From Neptuniibacter sp. (GTDB lineage Bacteria; Pseudomonadota; Gammaproteobacteria; Pseudomonadales; Balneatricaceae): 35,883 nt of DNA. The notes beneath the pieces are model-generated. The model saw only the letters and a list, made by a program, of their open reading frames with translations. It was not told where the DNA came from and did not search any database. Both the position numbers and the translations under genes were made by a program. This document shows, piece by piece, positions 26,191 to 34,594 of the stretch (its first letter is position 1; the number at the start of each line of letters is the position of its first letter). Location of the stretch: positions 1-35,883 of the forward strand of contig NZ_JAAEQH010000168.1 in assembly GCF_024231755.1 (NCBI RefSeq). The letters are read 5' to 3'.

Positions 26191-27348
26191 TTAAGCTGCA
26201 AAACTGTAACCATTTTTACCTGCCTGTTTTGCCTGATACATCGCTAGGTCAGCCTGCCGAATCAGGGTTTCTGCATCAACTTTACCCATCTGTGGATACA
26301 GGGAGATACCAATACTTGCTGATACCTTTACTATCTCTCCTTCCAGTTCAACTGGCTGATTGATCATTTCCAGAACTCTGTCAGGCATCACAGATTCAAC
26401 CTCACTCAGATCCACATCTACCAGTGAAACGATAAATTCATCTCCCCCAAGACGAGCAACGGTATCTCCTTCACGGACAGTTTCTGACATTCGTTGAGCT
26501 ATCGTTATCAGTAGCTGATCACCGACAGCATGCCCAAAGCGGTCGTTTATCGGCTTAAAGCCATCCAGATCGATAAACATCACCATACCGCAATACCCGG
26601 ATTTACGGTGGCTTTGTTTGATTGATTGCTCCAAACGATCTATTAACAAACGCCGGTTTGGTAAATTGGTCAAAGGGTCAAAAGTGGCCAGTAGTTCAAG
26701 ATGCTTCTTGTGCTCGTTCTGCTTTAACTGCCAGTCACGGATCAGATGCCCCATCATAAACCAGATAACCACTACACAGACTAGAGCAATCATACTGCCC
26801 ATCAAATTGAAAAGCAGACGTTGTTGCGTAGCTGCGCGAGCTATAGTTGCCTCTATTTCCAAGAGACTGGATACAGACTCCATGCCATCAGAATAAGCCT
26901 GCTTATGCATTTTATATTCTGCGCTGTTTAACAGCTCCCAAGCCGAACGCTGATCTCCCATATGGACAAATTCGAAAGCGGTTAGCTCAATCATAACCAG
27001 TAGGTTATTGGCATCACCAGTATCATTAACATATTGTTTAATCGAGGGATTATGTGCATTTTCGAGTGCGGTGTTGATCGATTTGGTCAGTTGAACTTCA
27101 TACTCATGATAACGATCTATCCACTGTCGATCCCCTGTCCTAGCCGCCATAAGTGCAGACATGGTCAGCACTTCATCGTAGTAAATAATATCTGCACGGG
27201 TGCTTTTAAGATCGTTATTGCGGGTCAGTTCGTGATGAGTAAATTGATAGGCATCATATGCGGCCCATGTGACAGCCAACAACAAGCCACTGGCGACCAA
27301 TACCAAGAAGACAAAGGTGGTATAAGGTGAAGACGCTTCCTGATTCAT
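26191..27348 (-). CDS. Membrane diguanylate cyclase (GGDEF)
   Basis: A 385-residue protein with membrane helices at about 12-31 and 180-203, a helical periplasmic sensor between them, and a C-terminal GGDEF domain (about 218-385). GGDEF (301-305) and the RxxD inhibitory site (REGD, 292-295) are intact, so it should make c-di-GMP under product inhibition. There is no EAL domain: it is the only dedicated cyclase in the window. It ends in the usual KQAGKNGYSFAA tail. The periplasmic ligand is unknown. Confidence 0.94.
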   Translation of the reverse strand: MNQEASSPYTTFVFLVLVASGLLLAVTWAAYDAYQFTHHELTRNNDLKSTRADIIYYDEVLTMSALMAARTGDRQWIDRYHEYEVQLTKSINTALENAHNPSIKQYVNDTGDANNLLVMIELTAFEFVHMGDQRSAWELLNSAEYKMHKQAYSDGMESVSSLLEIEATIARAATQQRLLFNLMGSMIALVCVVVIWFMMGHLIRDWQLKQNEHKKHLELLATFDPLTNLPNRRLLIDRLEQSIKQSHRKSGYCGMVMFIDLDGFKPINDRFGHAVGDQLLITIAQRMSETVREGDTVARLGGDEFIVSLVDVDLSEVESVMPDRVLEMINQPVELEGEIVKVSASIGISLYPQMGKVDAETLIRQADLAMYQAKQAGKNGYSFAA

Positions 27349-27463
27349 TTTTTATTGTTTTACAACGCTGAATAGCAATAAAACAAGTGTAGTAGAAAAC
27401 AGGAAGCATTCTGTAATATACGATCAAATATGATTATTAGTGCACAGGTTTACTAGGAGTGAA

Positions 27464-28171
27464 TTACACCCCTAGCATCGCCGCTATAAGACCAATCAAG
27501 CCACCAAAAACACCGCCCCAGACAACCAGCCATCCCAGATGCTCGCGAATCATCTGCTGCACAATCTGTTTAACCAGTTCAGGTGTCAGTTCGTCCAGAC
27601 GTTGTTGAACAATACTCTCCACCTTGTCTTGCATCTCGGCCATAACATTCGGGCTTTCCAGCTCATCACGCAACATAGCGATAAACGCTTCATCACGGGT
27701 CATATCTTCAATGGAGGTTTTCATCTTCTCTGCGAACGGCTCTCGCAGAGGTTCCAGCACTTCAGTGCCACCAACCATCGCCAACATCCCTCCAAAAGAG
27801 GATTGCTGAATGACCTCAATAAGCGAATCAAAAGTCGGAGAGAAATCCACTTTTTCAATCACAGGAGCAAGATGCAGATCCGGCTGTTTTCCATTTTCAG
27901 CACTGAGGAAACGTTCGATATTTTCCTCAGTAAAGAACTGATCCATCATTAACGTTTTAATACCCAGTTTAAAATCTTCAAATCGAGCGGGAATCACCCC
28001 AGAGCCGTATAACCCAGGTACCTTTTCAAACAGCATATGAACTGCAAGCCAGTTAGTCAGCGCTCCTGACAAAGCAAAAAGGCCTATAGTCAGCAGAGTA
28101 TCGTCACCAGAGATAATACCGGCCAAAAAAACCAGAAAAGCGGCAAAATTTGTCAGAAGGCTTTTGTTCAT
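27464..28171 (-). CDS. DUF445 family membrane protein
   Basis: A 235-residue protein with hydrophobic N-terminal helices (LLTNFAAFLVFLAGIISG and LTIGLFALSGALTNWLAVHML) and a C-terminal hydrophobic hairpin (LGWLVVWGGVFGGLIGLIAA). TNWLAVHMLFEKVPGLYGSG and GVIPARFEDFKLGI are DUF445/YheB hallmarks. The middle is soluble and helical. Function is unknown. I placed the start at ATG 28171 (MNKSLLTN) because it fits family N-termini; an in-frame ATG at 28204 would add 11 residues and neither has a strong ribosome binding site. Confidence 0.85.
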   Translation of the reverse strand: MNKSLLTNFAAFLVFLAGIISGDDTLLTIGLFALSGALTNWLAVHMLFEKVPGLYGSGVIPARFEDFKLGIKTLMMDQFFTEENIERFLSAENGKQPDLHLAPVIEKVDFSPTFDSLIEVIQQSSFGGMLAMVGGTEVLEPLREPFAEKMKTSIEDMTRDEAFIAMLRDELESPNVMAEMQDKVESIVQQRLDELTPELVKQIVQQMIREHLGWLVVWGGVFGGLIGLIAAMLGV

Positions 28172-28365
28172 GATGATAAATCCCAGAGTTGTTCCGCGCA
28201 TCATAATAGGGTGTTTCCGAGTTTTAAAGATAAGTTCGGTATAAAGCTCTTAAATTTCCCTTCATATTTTAAGGGTTAAGCACACTAAAGGACTAAACTG
28301 ATTAGGTCTAACTGATGAGCAAATTGAACTGCGTGACAAACAAAAACATGCATAATAAATACATG

Positions 28366-28379
28366 TTGATGTTAATCAA
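28366..28379 (+). promoter_or_regulatory. Perfect FNR/ANR box upstream of the cytochrome P460-family gene
   Basis: TTGATGTTAATCAA is a perfect match to TTGATnnnnATCAA, the binding site of FNR/ANR (and DNR/NnrR-type) regulators. Its centre is 51 bases before the chosen ATG. An AT-rich stretch (CAATAAAAAATAG, about 28397-28408) could serve as the -10. A class II start (site centred at -41.5) would fall near 28414, tight against the ribosome binding site, so activation geometry is plausible but not ideal. Confidence 0.75.
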
Positions 28380-28423
28380 CTTACTCAAGGAAACAACAAT
28401 AAAAAATAGTGAGGAAATACAGC

Positions 28424-28942
28424 ATGAAAAAAGTTATTGCTCTGGCAGGCATGCTCTGTAGCAGCATTGCTCTTGCAGGTCCCGGGGACCAGGTCACATA
28501 CCCTGAAGGATACAAAGACAACTACACCCCTTATCTATCCCTTAATCGTACCCGGAACGATGATCAGTATATCCGCCTGTTTATCAACGATACCGGGCTA
28601 AGTGGAACGGAAGCTAACGGACAACTTCCCTACGGTTCCAAAATTGTTGCAGAGATTTATAAGGTGGTTAAGGACGCCGACGGCAAGGTCGTGACCTCTT
28701 CACTAGGTCAGCGTATCCCGAATAAGTTTGCAGCTATTGCAGTTATGGAGCGCCGTAAAGGTGCAGCGGCTGAATACCCGGAAGGGCTTGGAAATGATGA
28801 CTGGGACTTCGCAGTATTCAAACCGGATGGCAAACGAGCTGATAAAGATCTGCTTAAATGTGCATCCTGCCATGCACCATACAAAGAAACCCATTACTTG
28901 TTCTCTTACGAACATATTATCGCTGAGCAGAAATTAAAGTAA
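28424..28942 (+). CDS. Cytochrome P460 family c-type heme protein
   Basis: A 172-residue periplasmic protein: signal peptide (MKKVIALAGMLCSSIALA), then the P460 fold and a C-terminal heme c motif CASCH (about residues 148-152). Family members oxidise hydroxylamine and NO (P460 proper, with a heme-lysine cross-link) or bind NO (cytochrome c'-beta). I cannot identify the cross-linking lysine with confidence, so either type is possible. AGGA lies seven bases before ATG 28424; a GTG at 28409 is less likely. A perfect FNR/ANR box upstream fits a role under low oxygen or nitrosative stress. Confidence 0.87.
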   Translation: MKKVIALAGMLCSSIALAGPGDQVTYPEGYKDNYTPYLSLNRTRNDDQYIRLFINDTGLSGTEANGQLPYGSKIVAEIYKVVKDADGKVVTSSLGQRIPNKFAAIAVMERRKGAAAEYPEGLGNDDWDFAVFKPDGKRADKDLLKCASCHAPYKETHYLFSYEHIIAEQKLK

Positions 28943-28970
28943 CTGGAGCGATAGACATACAGGCATTAAA

Positions 28971-29007
28971 AATCTCAGTTAGCAAGGTACAATTGCTAAC
29001 TGAGATT
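28971..29007. terminator. Perfect 15-bp hairpin between convergent P460 and peroxiredoxin genes
   Basis: AATCTCAGTTAGCAA / TTGCTAACTGAGATT pair perfectly around a seven-base loop. On the minus strand the stem runs into a short T run, so it should terminate the peroxiredoxin transcript; on the plus strand the T run is displaced, so termination of the P460 gene is less sure. Confidence 0.8.
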
Positions 29008-29016
29008 GCCTCAAGC

Positions 29017-29045
29017 TTTTTCAACTTTTTTCAACTTTTTTCAAC
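29017..29045. repeat. Short tandem repeat, three copies of a 10-base TTTTTCAACT-type unit
   Basis: Three consecutive near-identical units (TTTTCAACT, TTTTTCAACT, TTTTTCAACT) lie just beyond the peroxiredoxin stop. No coding or regulatory role is visible. Confidence 0.8.
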
Positions 29046-29518
29046 TACAGCAACGCTAACATTGTTTCGGCACTACTCACTGCAAACTGTTTTGGCTCTT
29101 CCACATTCAAAGCAGTGATAACACCATCTTCAATAATCATAGCGAAGCGCTTAGAGCGAACACCACCGAATGCCCCCGTTTCCATTTCCAGCCCCAGCGC
29201 TTTAGTAAAGTCAGCACCACCATCAGCAATCATAGTGATCTTTTCAGCATTTTGCGCCTCAGCCCAAGCCTTCATCACAAAAGCATCATTCACTGATAGA
29301 CATGCGATAATATCAATCCCTCTGGTAAAGAACTCATCGGCATTAACCACATAACCAGGTAGATGCGATGCCGAACAGGTAGGGGTAAACGCACCAGGTA
29401 GGGCAAACAAGACAACCTTCTTAGCAGCAAATAACTGATCAGTAGTCACTGTGGTGCTCTCACCCGCCAGCACACTGCCAACTGAAACGTCTGGAACTTT
29501 ATCTCCAACTTTAACCAT
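29045..29518 (-). CDS. Peroxiredoxin (Prx5 type)
   Basis: A 157-residue thiol peroxidase. The active-site loop ALPGAFTPTCSASHLPGYV holds the peroxidatic cysteine (about residue 49); the arginine expected in the catalytic site is in GVRSKRFAMIIEDG. It fits the Prx5/AhpE-like group that reduces H2O2 and organic peroxides using thiol donors. Another cysteine (IIACLSVND) could be the resolving residue. An in-frame GAGA-rich site precedes ATG 29518. It lies 12 bases after creA on the same strand and is probably co-transcribed with it. Confidence 0.93.
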   Translation of the reverse strand: MVKVGDKVPDVSVGSVLAGESTTVTTDQLFAAKKVVLFALPGAFTPTCSASHLPGYVVNADEFFTRGIDIIACLSVNDAFVMKAWAEAQNAEKITMIADGGADFTKALGLEMETGAFGGVRSKRFAMIIEDGVITALNVEEPKQFAVSSAETMLALL

Positions 29519-29530
29519 CTCTTTCTCCCC

Positions 29531-29989
29531 TTATTTTTGTTGGTATGCAGCCGTGCCCCATAAAGGAACGGTTGAAAGGCTGTGCTTGTAGCTACCTGAT
29601 GTTTCCTTTGTAGAATAGGAAACATACATTAACGTTTGCGACTTAGGATCATAAATCCGGCGAATCTTCATTGATTTAAACAGAATACTTTTCGACTGTT
29701 TAAATACCACCTCACCTGATTTGGACATGTCTATTTTTGCTAATATCTCTTGCGTGATAGGCCCCGTCTGGCGGCAGGCAATTGAGGAGTCACTTGGATC
29801 AGCAAAATCCAGATCGGCTTCGATACTTGCCACATGGCAAGTAACACCAGTCACCAACGGGTCAACCAGCACACTTATCTTGATATCTTTTGTAGTGAGC
29901 ATACCTAACGAGACATCCCCCACTTCCTGCTCATCACCACAAGCACTTAGCAGTAGAGCACAACCTACAGCCCATATTAACTTTTTCAT
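29531..29989 (-). CDS. creA: CreA family lipoprotein
   Basis: This 152-residue protein matches CreA: VSLGMLTTKDIKISVLVDP, VTGVTCHVASIEADLDFADP and SIACRQTGPI, with two conserved cysteines, and the C-terminal LMYVSYSTKETSGSYKHSLS. Unlike many CreA proteins it carries a clear lipobox (LLLSAC, Cys about 17). Function of the family is unknown. It stands 12 bases upstream of the peroxiredoxin gene on the same strand. Confidence 0.92.
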   Translation of the reverse strand: MKKLIWAVGCALLLSACGDEQEVGDVSLGMLTTKDIKISVLVDPLVTGVTCHVASIEADLDFADPSDSSIACRQTGPITQEILAKIDMSKSGEVVFKQSKSILFKSMKIRRIYDPKSQTLMYVSYSTKETSGSYKHSLSTVPLWGTAAYQQK

Positions 29990-30088
29990 CTAAAACTCTC
30001 TCCAAAATCCGCAAGATGACCTTAAGCAGGTAATACACTAAAGTAAATGCGATTACACACTAAACTGGCAACGGAGATACAAAACCAA

Positions 30089-30502
30089 ATGGATTACAAA
30101 GAAGCCAGCTACTACTGTATGTCACGACCAGAAGCTGTGCGCGAATACCCATTCGGGCCCGATGTGGAAGTATTTAAAGTAAAAGATAAGATGTTTGGCC
30201 TGCTTGCAACCACAGGAGAGAAAGGCAAAGAGCTAGGCGCTGAATACGCCAACTGCGCATTCCTCAATCTTAAGTGTGATCCAGAAGAAGCCTTTATGCT
30301 TCGCGATATATTTCCTGAAGTGTTGCCTGCATATCACATGTCAAAAAAACACTGGATCAGTGTCGTTTTGGTCGACTCTATGCCAGAGAAAGAGATCGAA
30401 CGCCTTATAGACCGTTCTTACGGGCTAGTCCTTAAAGGACTAAAAAAAGCAGACAGGTTACAGCTCGAATTACAGTACGCACCGGAAGAGCTATACCGAT
30501 AG
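30089..30502 (+). CDS. MmcQ/YjbR family protein
   Basis: A 137-residue protein of the MmcQ/YjbR family, an alpha/beta fold resembling the DNA-binding face of CyaY-like proteins, function unknown. Diagnostic parts are YYCMSRPEAVREYPFGPDVE, VFKVKDKMFGLLA, LNLKCDPEEAFMLRD and HMSKKHWISVVL. I placed the start at ATG 30089, which gives the usual family N-terminus; a GGAG lies 12 bases upstream, a little far. An in-frame ATG at 30047 would add 14 residues. Confidence 0.9.
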   Translation: MDYKEASYYCMSRPEAVREYPFGPDVEVFKVKDKMFGLLATTGEKGKELGAEYANCAFLNLKCDPEEAFMLRDIFPEVLPAYHMSKKHWISVVLVDSMPEKEIERLIDRSYGLVLKGLKKADRLQLELQYAPEELYR

Positions 30503-30512
30503 GCGCATATCT

Positions 30513-30953
30513 TTATGTTAGCAGTCGATGACCTGAATAAAGGTTATTACGCACGCGTAAAGTTAACTCCTCTGACGCGGCAGCTAGCGCTTTTCTGCGT
30601 TTAATCACAATGCTATTTCCAGAATTGAGAGAAGCTTCAGCACGCTGCTGGAAACCACTCACTGTTTGGTCCTCTCCTAACCCCGCACAATCAACCTTGG
30701 CTGTCAGAAGCAGAATTTCATCTCCTTCTTTACACCTAAAATGCTCCTCGGCTAGTTCAAAGAAAAACTCCCCAAGGTCCTGAGTAAAACTCACGGGAAG
30801 GTTACAATGTCTGGTAGGCTCAGCCAGCTGCACTTCGCTCTCCCCTTCAGGAATACGCCCCAGAACATAACACTCCAGTTCTTCACCCGTAACACCATGC
30901 ACAGTCTGGGCATATCCTTCATCTACATCCGTAACTACGTCCACATCAATCAT
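30513..30953 (-). CDS. Protein of unknown function
   Basis: A 146-residue soluble protein that I do not recognise. It is acidic in its first two thirds (MIDVDVVTDVDEGYAQTVHG, GRIPEGESEVQL, EEHFRCKEGDEI) and basic at the end (VIKRRKALAAASEELTLRVR). Three cysteines are present. There is no signal peptide or membrane segment. ATG 30953 is chosen because GGAGG lies five bases before it; a longer in-frame reading to 31037 has no binding site. It converges with the YjbR-family gene, with 10 bases between the stops. Confidence 0.75.
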   Translation of the reverse strand: MIDVDVVTDVDEGYAQTVHGVTGEELECYVLGRIPEGESEVQLAEPTRHCNLPVSFTQDLGEFFFELAEEHFRCKEGDEILLLTAKVDCAGLGEDQTVSGFQQRAEASLNSGNSIVIKRRKALAAASEELTLRVRNNLYSGHRLLT

Positions 30954-31424
30954 AAATCCTCCAGATTTATTACGCATATGCACAATAATATTAATACATG
31001 ACAATTTTACTGATGCGAAATAGAAATAATTAATCACCCTTTAAGTGCTACAAAGAATTACTCCCCTTAGATCCATAGAATAGATATTCAGCTCCTGGGT
31101 AATACCCGCATCATATCCCCCTGACCCCATATTTTTATCTACTGTTTATGCACCAGAAAGTAGCAACCCTGCTCTTTACCTAACAACCACTACCTTATTT
31201 GGGCTGGCAAGGGCTAACAAAAAGAGTAAATGAACAATAAATCAAAAAAATTTGTCACTAAGCATTTCCTGAAACAATTAATCTGTTACATTAAAAAAAA
31301 CTAAATAATATATAACCATATGTTTTTTATTGATTTAATCGCAAAAAAGTAAGGGTTAATGAGATTCAAAAATGTATGGAAAATCTAAAATCACAACTGC
31401 ATACATAAGGAAGGGGCTCATCAA
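30954..31424. other. Intergenic region, about 470 bases, divergent control region
   Basis: This stretch separates two divergent genes. The half near the chemotaxis receptor (from about 31230) is very AT-rich with runs of A and T, typical of promoter DNA. I see no tRNA, no GEMM (c-di-GMP) or cobalamin riboswitch motif, no clear FliA or sigma54 promoter and no ORF with a ribosome binding site. A GEMM element was looked for because of the context and not found. Confidence 0.6.
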
Positions 31425-33119
31425 ATGCTGCTAAGCTCACTCAAAATATCTTCACGAATTGCTCTTCTGGCAGCAATAAACTTGATACTTATCATTCTAT
31501 TAGGAGGCGTTGCCACCTATCAGATGAATAAAATAGGTATTGAGCTGATCGAAGTAGCTGAAGAAGATTTGCCAATCACTAATATGCTGTCAAAAGTTGC
31601 CCAGCATCAGCTTGAACAAGCGATTCTATTTGAACGCAGCCTCTCTTACGCAACTGCAATAAAGTATGGTGAAAATCGTTCTCAGGAGATGAGTTTAACA
31701 ACGAATGCCTTTCACACTCTGGCAGACAAAGTAGATCAAGAGTTCAAACAGTTAGAAGAACTTCTCGAACATGCAATTACAAAGGCACATAGCCAGGAAG
31801 CCAAAACACAATTCGAATCCTTATTTCAGACTGTGTTAGAGATTGATAAGAACCATGCAGAATATGATGAGCTAGCTCTTTCCCTGTTTCAACAGGTAAA
31901 TGATGGCAAAGCCTCTTCGGCGGTAGCATCAGTAGGCCATATCATCGAGCTAGAGGATAAAATTGATCACGAGCTAATTGATGCATTAGACCAGATACAG
32001 ACTTTTACCCTGGAAGCCACTCAACGCGCCGAACATGACGAGATTAAAGCTCAAAAAATCATTATGGCTATCTTTGCCATCGCAGTAGTTTTAGGCATCC
32101 TATTGGCAGTTATTATTTCCAAGGAAATCACACTACCCGTCATTAATATGCGTGATCGTCTGATAGAGATCTCAGACGGGGATGGTGATTTGGGTGTGCG
32201 CTTACCTGTAAAAGGCAAGGATGAAACTGCACAGGCGGCTGTTGCATTTAACCGTTTGATGGAAAAACTCGGCGGTATGGTCACAGTCATTCGTGCCACT
32301 TCAACAGAGCTAGTACAACGCTCAGAACAATCCATCGTGTTAATGGGCGCTACAAGAGATCAAGTCGAACAACAAAAGCGTGAAACAGAAAAAACGGCTA
32401 CAGCGGTTGAACAGATGTCCGGCAGTGTTTCTGAGATTGCACAATCTACTGATCATGCCGCTGAACTAGGCCGCGATGTCCTTCAGAAAGTCCTATCCGG
32501 CTCCGGAATCGCTCAGAAAAACCAGCAAGTTATAGAACAGTTAAATACCAATGTTGAGAATGCTTCATCTCAACTCACCTCTCTGGCAGCAGAAACAGGC
32601 CGGATCAGTGAGGTTCTAGGTGACATCCGGGGTATTGCCGAGCAAACCAATTTGTTAGCTCTTAATGCCGCGATCGAAGCAGCGCGAGCAGGTGAATCTG
32701 GTCGTGGTTTTGCTGTTGTAGCAGATGAAGTACGCTCCCTTTCGCAACGTACTCAGGCCTCAACCGAAGATATTCAGGAACTATTAGAAAACCTTCAATC
32801 AGCAACCTCTGGTGCAATAGCGGTGATGCAACAAGGACAAGAAAACGCAAGTCACTGCATCCAACAAGCAAGTCACACTGTGTCAGACCTTGCAGAAGCA
32901 TCATCAGTGGTTGAAAGCATGGCAGCAATGAATACTCAAATCGCTGCTGCCGCTGAGGAGCAGTCCGCTGTGGTTAAAGAGATACATGCAAACCTGGCCA
33001 GCATCACACTGTATGCGAGTAGCACTAATGACAGTGCCAGCCAAACCTCACAGATCAGCGAAGAGGTCAGCAGTGAATTATTGCAGTTGAATAACCTTGT
33101 TGCTGAACTTAAAACCTAA
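31425..33119 (+). CDS. Methyl-accepting chemotaxis protein
   Basis: A 564-residue chemoreceptor. Membrane helices at about 10-32 and 210-230 flank a helical periplasmic ligand domain of about 175 residues; HAMP (231-285) and the long signalling coiled coil follow. The CheA/CheW-contact tip is intact ([20 protein letters not shown] then [20 protein letters not shown], about 405-445). Glutamine/glutamate pairs suited to methylation occur on both sides. No CheR-docking pentapeptide is present at the C-terminus (ends VAELKT). An AAGGAAGGGG site precedes ATG 31425. The ligand is unknown. Confidence 0.95.
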   Translation: MLLSSLKISSRIALLAAINLILIILLGGVATYQMNKIGIELIEVAEEDLPITNMLSKVAQHQLEQAILFERSLSYATAIKYGENRSQEMSLTTNAFHTLADKVDQEFKQLEELLEHAITKAHSQEAKTQFESLFQTVLEIDKNHAEYDELALSLFQQVNDGKASSAVASVGHIIELEDKIDHELIDALDQIQTFTLEATQRAEHDEIKAQKIIMAIFAIAVVLGILLAVIISKEITLPVINMRDRLIEISDGDGDLGVRLPVKGKDETAQAAVAFNRLMEKLGGMVTVIRATSTELVQRSEQSIVLMGATRDQVEQQKRETEKTATAVEQMSGSVSEIAQSTDHAAELGRDVLQKVLSGSGIAQKNQQVIEQLNTNVENASSQLTSLAAETGRISEVLGDIRGIAEQTNLLALNAAIEAARAGESGRGFAVVADEVRSLSQRTQASTEDIQELLENLQSATSGAIAVMQQGQENASHCIQQASHTVSDLAEASSVVESMAAMNTQIAAAAEEQSAVVKEIHANLASITLYASSTNDSASQTSQISEEVSSELLQLNNLVAELKT

Positions 33120-33141
33120 TTTATATATATGAAGAGTAAGT

Positions 33142-33160
33142 GGGTAGCCTCCAGCTACCC
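33142..33160 (+). terminator. Terminator-like hairpin after the chemoreceptor gene
   Basis: GGGTAGC / GCTACCC make a seven-base-pair GC-rich stem with a five-base loop, 23 bases after the stop. It is followed by a pyrimidine-rich CTCTCTC, not a clean T run, so efficiency is uncertain. Confidence 0.5.
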
Positions 33161-33223
33161 CTCTCTCACATTCAGTCATTTCCCTGTCCAGATATAAACT
33201 TGCCAAATTCTCTGTTCTCGCCC

Positions 33224-33238
33224 ATACCTAAAAGGTAT
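33224..33238. promoter_or_regulatory. Inverted repeat upstream of the 62-residue ORF, possible operator
   Basis: ATACCT-AAA-AGGTAT is a perfect 6-3-6 inverted repeat 25 bases before the ATG at 33263. Size and place fit a repressor or activator site, but no known consensus is matched. Confidence 0.3.
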
Positions 33239-33262
33239 ATACCCCAATTCGGGAGAACCGAC

Positions 33263-33451
33263 ATGCCATATAAACAGAAAATCTGGAACTCTGATCAATT
33301 GCAGCAGATGAATGAAGAGGCATTTCTAGTTGAAATGCTAGATATGATCAAAATATCTCCTGTCACCGATGACAATGATTCCGATATTAATAAGATGAAA
33401 CAAAAGCTGGATACTATAGAAGCTATGATCAAGGGCCGAATCGGAAATTGA
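33263..33451 (+). CDS. Small protein of unknown function (62 residues)
   Basis: ATG 33263 has GGGAG eight bases upstream and opens a 62-residue reading frame: MPYKQKIWNSDQLQQMNEEA at the start, IKISPVTDDNDSDINKMKQK in the middle, a helical tail to GRIGN. It is hydrophilic and probably largely helical, with no signal peptide. I do not recognise a family. The good ribosome binding site is the best evidence that it is real; an earlier in-frame ATG at 33140 overlaps the hairpin after the chemoreceptor and is unlikely. Confidence 0.6.
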   Translation: MPYKQKIWNSDQLQQMNEEAFLVEMLDMIKISPVTDDNDSDINKMKQKLDTIEAMIKGRIGN

Positions 33452-33556
33452 GTAAAAGGAATAACTCTTTTCCCTACCCACCACCTAACAATGTATCTAA
33501 GCCACGCCCAAGATTGATCTGCCAAAAAAGATCCGGAAGCTATCGCCTAATCGAAA

Positions 33557-33577
33557 GGACAGATTTAGAATCTGTCC
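33557..33577 (+). promoter_or_regulatory. Perfect 9-bp hairpin upstream of the ABC importer genes
   Basis: GGACAGATT-TAG-AATCTGTCC is a perfect inverted repeat ending 27 bases before the binding-protein start at 33605. It could be an operator or an RNA hairpin in the leader. No T run follows, and it does not match a Fur box or a cobalamin riboswitch. Confidence 0.35.
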
Positions 33578-33604
33578 ACTAGTAACCCAGATAGCCCAGA
33601 TCCC

Positions 33605-34594
33605 ATGACAAATAGATTAAAATTGACACTTTCGGCAGTGCTTATAATGCTTGCCGTATCCATTTCATGGATTCTGGATATCCGCCCAGGTTTACTCAGC
33701 CCCGGAGCGCTACAGGCAACCCAAGTTGAAGGCACCGAATTCCCTCTTAAACTTACAGATGCGGTAGGTGAAACGATCTTCCTGCAAGAACCACCACAAA
33801 GAATTGTTTCCGTTACCCTGACAACAGATGAGATTCTAGCTGCATTAGTACATCACTCACGTATTGCAGCTGTAACCTCTCTCGCTGATAACCCGGCCAT
33901 ATCAAATGTGGCAAATTACTATCCGGATAGTGTGTCCCGTATAAGAGGGGAAGTAGAAGAGATCATCGCACTGCAACCTGATCTGGTTTTTATCTCTCCC
34001 TATACTCGTGCAGAAACCGTTCGTTTACTCCTCAATACAGATATTCCTGTTGTCCGTCTCACTGAATTTAACACGCTGGCGGATATCAAGCAGAACCTGC
34101 ACACGGTCGCAGCAGTAACAAACACTACAACAGCAGCTAGCAAGCTTCTGCAACAGATCGACCAGAAATTGCAGTCGGTTGAGGCCAAACTAAAAAACGT
34201 CACCTACCCTAGAGTCTTGTTCTACAACCTTAACGGTAGTTCTGTTGGCCCAAATACAACCATAGATGAGATTATTCATCTGGCAGGTGGTTATAATGTG
34301 CTGCGTGATACAGGGATCAACGGATCGCAGAAGATTAATGAAGAGCTGGTAATAGGCTTACAACCAGATATTGTACTGACCAGTGGTTGGGCAGATGCTG
34401 ATCAGCTTTCCCCAGCTGAACAACTCATGAAACGCACCGCTTGGCAGAATGTACCCGCGGTTAAAAACAACCGCGTTTATGACCTTAAAGGAAACTGGCT
34501 GTTTGCAGTTTCTCAGTTCAGTTGGAATGGGGTTGAACAGGTAGCGTCGATTATCCATCCCGAGCTTTTTTCTAATCAGGGCACAACTGAATGA
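33605..34594 (+). CDS. Periplasmic binding protein of a metal-chelate/cobalamin-type ABC importer
   Basis: A 329-residue class III (FhuD/BtuF/HmuT-type) binding protein. An N-terminal hydrophobic segment (about 7-25, without lipobox) directs export or anchoring. The fold signals are PPQRIVSVTLTTDEILAALV, LQPDLVFISPYTRAETV, a long helix with TVAAVTNTTTAASKLLQQID, and GLQPDIVLTSGWADADQL. The ligand could be a ferric siderophore, heme or cobalamin; I cannot decide. Its TGA overlaps the permease ATG by four bases (ATGA), so the genes form an operon. Confidence 0.9.
   Translation: MTNRLKLTLSAVLIMLAVSISWILDIRPGLLSPGALQATQVEGTEFPLKLTDAVGETIFLQEPPQRIVSVTLTTDEILAALVHHSRIAAVTSLADNPAISNVANYYPDSVSRIRGEVEEIIALQPDLVFISPYTRAETVRLLLNTDIPVVRLTEFNTLADIKQNLHTVAAVTNTTTAASKLLQQIDQKLQSVEAKLKNVTYPRVLFYNLNGSSVGPNTTIDEIIHLAGGYNVLRDTGINGSQKINEELVIGLQPDIVLTSGWADADQLSPAEQLMKRTAWQNVPAVKNNRVYDLKGNWLFAVSQFSWNGVEQVASIIHPELFSNQGTTE

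Noticed and set aside
31321..31335. TTGATTTAATCGCAA as a second FNR box before the chemoreceptor
   Set aside because: The right half does not match ATCAA at the required spacing.
30954..31424. Possible GEMM c-di-GMP riboswitch before the chemoreceptor gene
   Set aside because: The conserved ACGCANAGGGCAAACC and GACGCAAAGCCTCCGG blocks are absent.
33452..33604. Possible cobalamin riboswitch or Fur box before the ABC importer
   Set aside because: No B12 box (AGYCMGGAGACCKGCC) and no GATAATGATAATCATTATC-like 19-mer is present; only a plain 9-bp inverted repeat.
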